Assembly: GCA_023014485.1 (NCBI GenBank)
Contig: JAJOZX010012279.1
Coordinates: 51,142-115,141, forward strand
Length of the DNA stretch: 64,000 nt
Direction of reading: 5' to 3'
Origin: Bathynomus jamesi
Lineage: Eukaryota; Arthropoda; Malacostraca; Isopoda; Cirolanidae
Under the pieces are notes generated by a model. It searched no databases, was not told the DNA's origin, and was given only the letters and a program-made list of their open reading frames with translations. This document shows positions 54,954 through 63,389 of the stretch, piece after piece. Each line of letters begins with the position of its first letter. The stretch's first letter is position 1. Both the position numbers and the translations under genes were made by a program.

Positions 54954-55800
54954 ATGCAACATGGCGCCTACCATTTCTACGTCACACTCCCGTCCTCCTC
55001 GTCCTGTCTGTACCCTAACAACACCCTCGCCAACTTTGTGACAGAACTCCACGGACCCATTGAATTGGAGCGTGATTCGTATGAGGTGGGTTATGTGAAC
55101 TCCAGTTACCACCAAATTTTTAACTCTTGAAAATGAACAAATCATATTTCTGATCCTTAGAAGAATCGATGAGTGCGAAAAATTAGGCATAACCTTAGAC
55201 AATACTATGCGTTCCTGTCGGTGAGGAACGGTACTATAGCACAAATGTATCGCTAGGAATCGGCATTATGATACAGCCATGGACATTGTGACGGGTTAAA
55301 CAAGAGTCTTGAAAAGTCGTACCTGACAAACGATTTACTTTTTGAAGTCGTAAACATAGACACGCCTGCATGCACATTGAAGTTAAAGTCAACGCTTAGT
55401 AGAAATATTAAAGATAAAGAGCTGTTCACAATTGTGGCTGAGGGCCGATATAGCGCAGCTCTCCAAAGAGATACCTTTCACGAGGCACAGCATGACTTGT
55501 CCAGCTTAATGTATCAATTGAAGATGGAGAAATTGGGTGAAAGCTCTCCGCCCCCAGACATGTGCTATATTTACAGCAATATCGTAGAGCACCAATTTGT
55601 TGGGGACACCCAGGCGCGCCTGCTGCGCATTGCACACATCCCCAACCATAGAGGGAAAAGTTTGAGCATTACATATGACAAGCCCCATTATGTGAATGTT
55701 GCGACTAATCTATTAACCAACATCTCGATATATAAGAAACGATTGAGGGAAAAAATTTCCCATTCGGTGATGGGAGCTTAACAGTGAAACTACACTTTCG
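54954..55800 (+). pseudogene. Polinton penton-like (minor capsid) protein, frameshifted
   Basis: ATG at 54954. The N-terminus 'YHFYVTLPSSSSCLYPNNTL', 'NFVTELHGPIELERDSYEVG' is the typical start of the Polinton minor capsid/penton candidate. Frame changes occur near 55130 and 55370. The C-terminal half (55377-55781) includes 'MCYIYSNIVEHQFVGDTQAR', 'KPHYVNVATNLLTNISIYKK' and ends with a 'KLHFRR' tail after a last frame change near 55770. Assignment as penton rests on family resemblance; it would form capsid vertices. Confidence 0.6.
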
Positions 55801-55809
55801 TCGTTTATA

Positions 55810-56142
55810 ATGACTCGAAGACCATTCACAGTATACCGAGGAGTGAGGTACCAGCGTGGGAGTGGTCTTGGTTCCATTTTTTCATCCATACTACGCACCG
55901 CTGTCCCTCTGTTGAAGAGGGGGGCCAGGTACGTAGGGCGGAAGGCGTTACAAACAGGTTTTAACGCGGCAGAAGATATAATGGGTGGAACTAAGCCTAA
56001 AGAAGCTCTAAAAAACAATCAAAACGTACACGGGATGAAATCATCAAAGATGCAAAGAGAAAAAATGCGTGGTGGCGGAAAGAAGAGATCTGGCTGGAAG
56101 AAGGGGTTACTATCACGTGGCGTTAAACGTAAAAGGAAATAA
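55810..56142 (+). CDS. Basic Polinton virion-type protein (intact ORF)
   Basis: ATG at 55810, 110 codons, intact. 'YRGVRYQRGSGLGSIFSSIL' and 'AVPLLKRGARYVGRKALQTG' resemble the Gly/Arg-rich amphipathic region of adenovirus-type minor core/pVI or pX-like proteins in Polintons. The tail is strongly basic ('GGGKKRSGWKKGLLSRGVKR'). Likely binds DNA or membrane in a particle; inference only. It sits between the penton and capsid genes and is one of two undamaged Polinton frames. Confidence 0.6.
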   Translation: MTRRPFTVYRGVRYQRGSGLGSIFSSILRTAVPLLKRGARYVGRKALQTGFNAAEDIMGGTKPKEALKNNQNVHGMKSSKMQREKMRGGGKKRSGWKKGLLSRGVKRKRK

Positions 56143-56172
56143 AAAAAGAAGTGCTCTAAGCGTATGAAACCT

Positions 56173-57425
56173 ATGGCTGATCATTTTTTTAACTGATATA
56201 AGCTGAGGACGCTACTCTCACGAATCATAGTGACTTTATTACAATTAACCCATTAAACACAATTAGTTCACCCAGCAGTGCCCCTATAGAATTCGTGATA
56301 CCCAGCTCAGGCCCTTACTTTTTGACCCGAGCTGCATGCACATGTATGCTAAACTGCGTATAGCCCATTCTGATGGAACGGACTGCGATGATAGTTACTC
56401 TGCCTACCCTGAAACCAACATTTTACACTCCATATTCAACCAGTGTGAAGTGTATTTAAACCAGGTTAACATCTCGGCAGGTAGGGGGTACTACCACCTA
56501 CGAGCATATCTGGAAAATGTCCTCAACTTTTTAAAAGAAGCGAAGGATACCCTTTTAACAGCCGAGGGGTATTAATTACCACACTAAAGATGAAAATGGA
56601 ATAAAGGATAAATTTAAAAATTCTAAAAAAAATATATATGAATGTTTTGGACTCCTGCATATAGATTTCACATTCCAGGAGAAGTTGCTTATGAACGGGG
56701 TGATATATGAAGTTGAAGCTTACCCGCACGATTCCTGAGATCTGCATAAATCTGGGGTCTGATCAACAAGAAGGCTCGAAACCCGTTGTGATACACATCA
56801 TGGAAACGTATTTACATACGTCGAGTGAAATTAAGGTCCCCGAAACAAATAGAAATTAAATTGAGAAAGACTTAATACACGCCACAGTAAAATACCCAGT
56901 TAACAGGGTACAGATCAAACTGTACACGGTCCCCGCAGGGCTGGCTTCGAACAACTAGACAACGTGGCCCTAGGCGTCCTACCTAAAAGGATATTAATTG
57001 ACATGCAGGACCACGCCTCGACGAATGAAAAATATAAAAAGAGTGCCTTTAAATTCGAGAATTTCGGCCTTTAAAAATATTACTCTATATGTAAATGGGG
57101 TCGCTCTGGGAGGGACAATGAATACGGACTACTCATCAGATGCTGTGTTCTCGTTTTGCGCGAGAGCATATAGTAGTCTGGCTCATAATAACAGGCGCCT
57201 CTGACGAACTTGGTTTTGGTGTAGCACAGAAAGAATTTGTCGAAGAATTAACATTTATTCATTTGATATTACGCCTGACTTGTCTGCTGGCACGAATACG
57301 CATGGGAACATCTCAGTCAGGTTGGAATTTGCCAAGCCTATAGACGCGCTTATAAGTGTACTCGTGTATCTCTTGTCACAGACACTAATAGAAGTTGATC
57401 TTTTCAGGAACGTCATCACAGACTT
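56173..57425 (+). pseudogene. Polinton major capsid protein (double jelly roll, frameshifted)
   Basis: Opening segment 'LNTISSPSSAPIEFVIPSSG' (about 56248-56310), then 56336-56575 'MHMYAKLRIAHSDGTDCDDS', 'NILHSIFNQCEVYLNQVNIS' and 'YYHLRAYLENVLNF', the first jelly-roll region. Later pieces are 'LPKRILIDMQDHASTNEKYK' (about 56979-57040), 'NITLYVNGVALGGTMNTDYS' (about 57078-57137) and a terminal 'VDLFRNVITDF' just before the stop near 57425. Lesions are spread along the gene. The protein would tile an icosahedral capsid. About 410 codons, a little short for the family because of losses in the middle. Confidence 0.75.
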
Positions 57426-57430
57426 TTAGA

Positions 57431-57856
57431 ATGGATGCGCATACACTCCAGAGAGTAATGAAAAGTGACCATTTCACGCGCTCAAAATTTATCGGTGTGT
57501 TTGCGAAGAATGAAATATTAAATCTGCCGAGTACGAGAAACTGGTACGGGATTGTCGTTAACACCGACATTGTGGGGGGTGAGGGGATTCATTGGTTTGC
57601 AATCTATTTAAAAAATAGGGAAAGAATGCACTGTTTTGACTCACTGGGGTTTCAGCCCTGGAATGATTCGATAATTGTGAAGTTTATCGCGCAACTAGAC
57701 GTGCCTGAGATTGTTTGGAATCCTTATCGCTTTCAAGGATATTATACTGAAACATGCGGCTTGTATTGCATTTTATTTCTCATGCACATGTCAAGTGGGA
57801 AGGGATTTATGAATTTTTTTAAATTATTCGATTTGTGCGACGGAGATAAACAATAA
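57431..57856 (+). CDS. PRO: Polinton adenovirus-type cysteine protease (intact ORF)
   Basis: ATG at 57431, 141 codons, stop TAA at 57854-57856; an upstream in-frame ATG at 57395 overlaps the capsid gene and is less likely. Candidate catalytic residues in ULP1/adenain order: His in 'GIHWFAIYL' (about 57590), Asp in 'HCFDSLGF' (about 57638), Gln in 'YRFQGYY' (about 57733) and Cys in 'TETCGLYCILFL' (about 57755). Such proteases mature capsid precursors. An AATAAA overlaps the stop. Last gene of the plus block and undamaged. Confidence 0.8.
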   Translation: MDAHTLQRVMKSDHFTRSKFIGVFAKNEILNLPSTRNWYGIVVNTDIVGGEGIHWFAIYLKNRERMHCFDSLGFQPWNDSIIVKFIAQLDVPEIVWNPYRFQGYYTETCGLYCILFLMHMSSGKGFMNFFKLFDLCDGDKQ

Positions 57857-58071
57857 AAGTGTATGCAAAACGATAAAAAAAAAGTTCCCATATGTTAGCA
57901 CACCCTGTAATGTGTAAGGTATATATCTATATTGTGTAAAGCTGTATATACATTTGTAACTGTAGCCATTAAGAGTTATTTAACAGATACTGATCCCATT
58001 TTGTACATGTTTTCTGCTATTTAATAAATGAAAATATATTGCATTTTGTTCTTAACCTCAAAAATACTTAC

Positions 58072-58230
58072 ATTATCTCCTCGATGACGTGGCATTCGCT
58101 GGACCGAATGTGTGCCAATACCTCAACTTCTGTATTCAGATCATTGGGTTGGCTGGGCGGTGAAGCCCCCATTTCATTTATCACCCTCTCATCAAAAGTA
58201 GCCATAATACGATCTAGCTCGGATTCGTTC
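58072..58230 (-). pseudogene. POLB: Polinton polymerase exon 2 (predicted)
   Basis: Acceptor TTTTAATTACAG ends at 58231; the exon starts at 58230; donor AT|GTAAGT at 58072/58071. 159 bp, open throughout, phase 2 in and out. Reads 'ESELDRIMATFDERVINEMG' and 'DLNTEVEVLAHIRSSECHVI'. No known domain. Confidence 0.55.
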
Positions 58231-58365
58231 CTGTAATTAAAATAGAGATTAAAGTCACGAAATTTAATGCAGATAATTCGTTTTGTGTCCAACATTGGCG
58301 TTGGCTTAACGATAAAATTATTGTTAAAACTCCAATATATATATATATATATGGTAGACAAAACT

Positions 58366-58538
58366 TTTATGAATTATCACCATTCAATTCGTAGCATTAT
58401 TCTTTATTTATTTAATATCATAGACGGGGGGGGTTATAATATCAGTGTTCGACATTCAATTTGAATCTTAAACAATAAGTTAGGCTACGTTAGGTTAGGC
58501 TACGTTAGGGTAGGTTATATTATGTCCCTTATATATAT

Positions 58539-58580
<42 letters not shown>

Positions 58581-58670
58581 TATATATATATATAAATAAA
58601 GAACATAATATAACTACCCTAACGTAGCCTAACCTAACCTAGCCTAACTTATTGTTAGGGTAGGTTATAT

Positions 58671-58715
<45 letters not shown>

Positions 58716-58909
58716 AATGCTGATATAATCGCGGTGGAAACAGAGAATATTTAAAAACAATGGGAATAATTTTTACGTTGTAGAAAAATTCAGAACAAAA
58801 GGAAATCAGATCGCCAATTATAAACGAGAAAAAATACATCTTTAATTATCGAGAAAAATATTATTGAACCTCCCCCGTCTATGGTAATTAAAATAAAGAA
58901 TAATGCTAC

Positions 58910-58925
<16 letters not shown>
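58366..58925. repeat. Inverted repeat in polymerase intron 1
   Basis: 'ATTCGTAGCATTATTCTTTA' to 'CATAGACGGGGG' (58387-58433) is inverted at about 58915-58860. Inside it a second inverted pair of TTAGGCTACGTTAGGTTAGG-type sequence (58480-58540 against 58600-58655) surrounds (TA)n runs. Confidence 0.65.
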
Positions 58926-58942
<17 letters not shown>

Positions 58943-59038
58943 GTAAGGGAACAGACAATAATTAAAAACAATGGGGTTAAATTTTATGTTGTAGGAAAAC
59001 ACTGAATAAGTTAGGTTAGGTACTTATAAGTTACTCAC

Positions 59039-59214
59039 ATTTCAACAGTGCCTTCATTGAACGGCTCTTGCATTTCGTTACAATTTTCCATAACACTCTG
59101 TGTTGATAAGAGTTCGCCCCGATCTGCAGCGCTGAAGAGGTGTAGCGTTGTTTGAGCGTAAACGTCTTCATCCCCAATCAGATCGGGGCAATTGTACAAA
59201 GATAATTGACTCAT
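59039..59214 (-). pseudogene. POLB: Polinton polymerase exon 1 (predicted)
   Basis: ATG at 59214, 58 codons plus two bases, donor AT|GTGAGT at 59039/59038. Reads 'MSQLSLYNCPDLIGDEDVYA' and 'LHLFSAADRGELLSTQSVME', ending 'VEM'. A homologous first exon lies at 25814-26007. Phase matches exon 2. Linkage to the polymerase is inferred from phases, orientation and splice sites, without transcript evidence. Confidence 0.55.
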
Positions 59215-59242
59215 GGTGTAGAGGCACTAGCGGTAAATATAC

Positions 59243-59277
59243 GTACTGAGACTCTGAGTTGAGACTCTCCCTTTATA
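59243..59277 (-). promoter_or_regulatory. TATA box and arthropod-type initiator for exon 1
   Basis: Minus strand TATAAAG (59277-59271), then TCAGTAC (59249-59243) with its A about 30 bases after the TATA start, then ATG 33 bases further. TCAGT is the common arthropod initiator. Spacing is near ideal. Confidence 0.6.
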
Positions 59278-59638
59278 AGGGGGCCTGTGACCAACCCACA
59301 ACACAAACGCTAGCTTCCTTTTGGCTGGCAGGGCATTTTCGCGGGGCTTGACGCGTAGTCCTGCATAGCAGCCAAACAGCGGTCCTGGGAGCCGCCTCAC
59401 AGGGATGAGGTTGGTTGTCCCGTGAAAATATGGGGTGTGTCAGCTGCTCCGATTCGTGGAGAGACGCGTTACGATTTTGTTCTCGATCTGTATTCGAGAG
59501 AGAGGGAGGGAGGGGAGAGGGAGGGATAATGGCCAAAGATATGTCATGAACTGTATCATTGAATACGATATCGCGCGAACTGAAATGACCCACAGCTGTG
59601 AGGTATAAAAGCAAACCTAATATCGAATCTTGTGAGAC

Positions 59639-59667
59639 TTTGTGATAAAGAAATAAACAGCATGTGT

Positions 59668-59726
<59 letters not shown>

Positions 59727-59775
59727 TATATATACACATGCTGTTTATTTCTTTATCACAAAGAAAATAAACAGC

Positions 59776-59824
<49 letters not shown>
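59639..59824. repeat. Inverted and direct repeats around (TA)n
   Basis: TTGTGATAAAGAAATAAACA with CAGCATGTGTG occurs, then (TA)n, then its reverse complement, then a direct copy (AAATAAACAGCATGTGTG) and more (TA)n. Confidence 0.8.
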
Positions 59825-59830
<6 letters not shown>

Positions 59831-59939
59831 TGCTTTGAGCATAATTTAAAAATGCATATCTTGCCGATAATCTTGGAAAACTGAGAACGTTCGATAAGAT
59901 AACTGAAGTTTCAGATTTTTAAACGCTAACGAAAATGAA

Positions 59940-59946
59940 TATATAT

Positions 59947-59996
<50 letters not shown>
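59940..59996. repeat. (TA)n microsatellite
   Basis: TA run ending at a mariner terminus. Confidence 0.95.
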
Positions 59997-59999
<3 letters not shown>

Positions 60000-60680
60000 G
60001 GTGGGCCGAAAGTCTGGATCCATAGGAAAATATTTATTTAATACATAAATTACAACAAATGGTAAATACTAAAATGAATATCAACTTTAACTCGTAAATG
60101 CGTATCCGTGATACTGTACAGTGGTTCGTACTCCAGTATAAACAACAAATTATAACAAATGCTCAAATTGGCGGCCTCTGACATCGAGACACTTAGGGAT
60201 GGAATTTATGATTTTTAATAATTCTTCGAATTGACGTTCTCGAGATGCGTGTTTCATTTGATAATCTTCTTGTTGACTTTACTGGACTATTCGTTAAAGT
60301 TTCACATACCATTGCAGAGGTATTTTCATCAGTTGCAGTTTTTGGACGACCAGACGCCGTCGATCATGTACACTTCCTGTTTCTTTGAAACGTTTAAAAC
60401 AACTTGCCAACAGTCGCATGTGTTACTGGATGCTTATCAGGATGATTTCTATTGAATTCGGTAGCAACTTCTCTGCGTGTAGCGCCTGTCTTGCGTACAT
60501 GAGCACAAGTTCTACCCGGTCTTCTGTTGTTAGATTCGAAGCCATTTCTGGGCTGAAATAAAAAAAGTATTTGAGTATTTATACTGGAGTACGAACTACT
60601 GTACAGTATCACGGATACGCATTTACGAGTTAAAGTTGATATTCATTTTAAGTATTTACCATTTGTTGTAATTTATGTAT
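59997..60680 (-). mobile_element. Mariner-type remnant with long inverted arms
   Basis: Terminus CAGGGTGGGCCGAAAGTC follows TA. On minus from 60543 a transposase N-terminus starts ('MASNLTTEDRVELVLMYARQ') and after a frame change reads 'GATRREVATEFNRNHPDKHP' and 'VTHATVGKLF', an HTH of the DUF4817/mariner type. Arms 60042-60145 and 60570-60680 are about 105-bp inverted repeats. The catalytic domain is missing. Confidence 0.65.
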
Positions 60681-60748
60681 CATCTTCCCACAATTTGAAT
60701 ACATGTGATAAAAGGCCTTCTAATCTGAAATTAATATATATATATATA

Positions 60749-60783
<35 letters not shown>

Positions 60784-61355
60784 ATACTTATCATCTTTCA
60801 CATTTAAAGATAAAGTTTGAAACAGCTGTTTCTGTTTCTGTAATCGCGGGATGGGTCATTTCAGTTCGCGCCATTATCTATTCCTTTCTTCTCAAATATC
60901 ATCCTTCGTTCGCATTTAAAGATAAAATTTGAGAACATCTGTTTCTTCAACAACAAAAATTTGAATACATGTTATAAAAGTTTTTCCATTCTGAACGTAT
61001 CTCATATATATATATCAGAGCTGGGCACTTCCGCAAACACTTCCGCAAACCGCAAATTCCGCAATTGCGGAAGTATGTTTTTCGTTTGCGGACTTGCGTT
61101 TGCGGCAAAGTCATCGCAAATTAGTGAATTTGCGTTTGCGGATTTGCGTTTGCGGAAGTGATTTTTAGTTGCGGATTTTCAATCGCAAATCCGCAAACTC
61201 AAAATCACTTCCGCAAACGCAAATCCGCAAACGCAAATTCACTAATTTGCGATGACTTTGTTCGCAAACGCAAGTCCGCAAACGAAAAACATACTTCCGC
61301 AATTGCGGAATTTGCGGTTTGCGGAAGTGTTTGCGGAAGTGCCCAGCTCTGAATT

Positions 61356-61393
<38 letters not shown>

Positions 61394-61608
61394 TACGTTC
61401 AGAATGGAAAAACTTTTATAACATGTATTCAAATTTTTGTTGTTGAAGAAACAGATGTTCTCAAATTTTATCTTTAAATGCGAACGAAGGATGATATTTG
61501 AGAAGAAAGGAATAGATAATGGCGCGAACTGAAATGACCCATCCGCGATTACAGAAACAGAAACAGCTGTTTCAAACTTTATCTTTAAATGTGAAAGATG
61601 ATAAGTAT

Positions 61609-61645
<37 letters not shown>

Positions 61646-61693
61646 CAGATTAGAAGGCCTTTTATCACATGTATTCAAATTGTGGGAAGATGA
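60681..61693. repeat. Kilobase palindrome
   Basis: Arms 60681-61005 and 61390-61693 are near-perfect reverse complements (one visible G indel and TA length differences), e.g. CATCTTCCCACAATTTGAAT left and ATTCAAATTGTGGGAAGATG right. The centre is a foldback element (61016-61351). Confidence 0.9.
61016..61351. mobile_element. Foldback hAT-like MITE at palindrome centre
   Basis: 336 bp, almost fully self-complementary, starting CAGAGCTGGGCACTTCCGCA and ending with its complement. Built of TTTGCGGAAGTG/TTTGCGTTTGCGG phrases. CAGAG ends suit hAT; the flanking 8 bp are TA-rich and uninformative. Confidence 0.75.
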
Positions 61694-61718
61694 TATTAGC
61701 TTTGTCCATCAGGGCGTT

Positions 61719-61720
61719 TG

Positions 61721-61772
<52 letters not shown>
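61719..61772. repeat. (GA)n microsatellite
   Basis: Pure GA run at the 3' end of LINE D. Confidence 0.95.
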
Positions 61773-61773
<1 letters not shown>

Positions 61774-61775
<2 letters not shown>

Positions 61776-63169
61776 GCAAGGAGTTACAAGGAAAAGAAGT
61801 ACCTCAAAAGGCCTTGCGGCCCATACCAAGGTGGTACCAATGGCAACGGGTGCCACGGAAAATTTTCTACACACTCAAATAGTGTGCAAGGTTTGGTCTG
61901 ACCTTTTCTTGAACTGATCCACAGATGAACTGTTCACAACTTCTGAAGGTAACCTGTTCCACGTGTCACGGATCTTATACGTAAAGTAATTTCTACACAC
62001 ACTAGTCTTAAACCGTTTCAAATCCAACTTCCAACCATTGTTGTGAGTTGGGTTATCCATTAAACTAAACATGCTTCTAAAATCGACATCGTTGAAACCG
62101 CGTAAGAGCTTGAAAACCTCGACGAGTGACCGCGCAGCCTCCGAGTTTCCAGCGAGAAACAAGTTCAGGGCTCGTAAGCGTAGATTGTAGCCATATGCCT
62201 AATGGAAGGGATTAACTTTGCGGCCCTCGCCTGCACTCGCTCCAGCCTCTCAATATCTTTCCTGAGGGTGGGCGACCAGAACTGCATAGCATACTACAGG
62301 TGCGGCCGAACCAGGGAATTGTACAAAGAGAGCACAATCTCCTTGTTCCGAAACTGAAATTGCCTCCTCATATAACCCAACAGCTTCTGGGCTTTCTTTT
62401 CCACCTCTACTCACTGTTGGTAAACTTAAGGTCGTTGCTAATTAGCACACCCAAGTCCTTTTCAAAATCAGTCGCCTCGATATTACTCCCCAACATCGAG
62501 CAGTCCGACTTGGGATTGGCGTAGCCAATGTGCAACACCTTGCATTTACCCAAGTTAAACGGCATCTGCCATTTTTCGGACAACTCTCTATACTACCTAG
62601 GTCCGCACGCAGTGCTCGATCGCTTCGGGCGTCCCAACATTGGCCCAAGCTTGGTGTCATCAGCGAATTTAGCGATCCGACTGACGATGCCACCGTCGAT
62701 ATCATTTATGTAAATGATAAACAACAGTGGCCCCAAAACGGAACCCTGAGGAACCCCACTAGTGACCGAGGCCCAACCCAAACTAACCCCTTTAATTACA
62801 ACCCTTTGCCGCCTATTCTTCAGCCAGTTTTCAATCCACCTACCTACTTCCCCACCGATACCCGCGCGCGGACTTTCGCATAGCCGGCGGTGAGTACCTT
62901 ATCAAAGGCTTTCTCAAAGCCGAGATAAAGGACAGTATTTCAATCGCCCTACTCTTATCATACTCATTCAACATGACGTGGAAAAACTCGAGCAAGTTGG
63001 TGAGACACGACCTATGCCATCTAAACCCATGTTGGGAGTCCCCAAGTAGCTTGTACGAATCCAAATGGTCAACGATCCTATCTGCAATTATCCCCTCTAA
63101 TAATTTACCTACAACTGAAGTGAGACTAATGGGACGATAGTTCCCTGGACTTTCGTGATCCCCTTTCTT

Positions 63170-63170
<1 letters not shown>
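61774..63170 (-). pseudogene. LINE D, CR1-type reverse transcriptase (5'-truncated, broken)
   Basis: Minus strand from 63170: 'SPGNYRPISLTSV' region, 'LGDSQHGFRWHRSCLTNLLE' (about 63046-62987), a damaged first-Asp block near 62930, 'SGVPQGSVLGPLLFIIYIND' (about 62760-62700), catalytic 'FADDTKL' (about 62668-62648), a C-terminal 'ERVQARAAKLI' type block near 62250-62200, and 'NGWKLDLKRFKTSVCRNYFT' in 62162-61875. The 3' tail consists of CTTGTAACTC decamers and then (GA)n. Truncation is at the 'FKKGD' codons against a second (GA)n. Related to LINE C but not identical. Confidence 0.8.
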
Positions 63171-63173
<3 letters not shown>

Positions 63174-63218
<45 letters not shown>

Positions 63219-63219
63219 G
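63174..63219. repeat. (GA)n microsatellite
   Basis: GA run at the 5' truncation point of LINE D. Confidence 0.95.
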
Positions 63220-63289
63220 TAAAAGAAATGATCGAATGTTGCTATAACGGGGTCTGGCATTTTTTTCCACGTCCGATTTGTTCGAAGTT

Positions 63290-63350
63290 TTAACACCCCT
63301 GCACGATTTGTTCTCTGGTTGGCATCCCCGTGCCGGGGCTCGAACCCATT
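63290..63350 (-). repeat. tRNA-derived SINE fragment
   Basis: Minus strand 'GGGTTCGAGCCCCGGCACGG' is a good B box. No anticodon arm is attached. Confidence 0.45.
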
Positions 63351-63389
63351 TTTTTTCTTTTTTTCCTAACGAACTGTTCGGCGTTTTAC

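Larger units (their letters stand above)
42861..59280. mobile_element. Polinton/Maverick element (decayed)
   Basis: Holds the diagnostic set: protein-primed DNA polymerase B (minus), and on plus an FtsK/HerA-like packaging ATPase, retroviral-type integrase, penton-like protein, double-jelly-roll major capsid protein and adenovirus-like cysteine protease. Terminal inverted repeats and the 6-bp duplication were not identified, so the outer limits are set by the outermost related genes. Later insertions are a MITE (45545-45847) and a hAT element (49285-52104). Most genes have several frameshifts. Confidence 0.85.

Noticed and set aside
42861..59280. A free-living virus genome or recent viral integration
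   Set aside because: The layout and gene set fit a Polinton, the genes are heavily frameshifted, and two later transposon insertions show long residence in the host genome.
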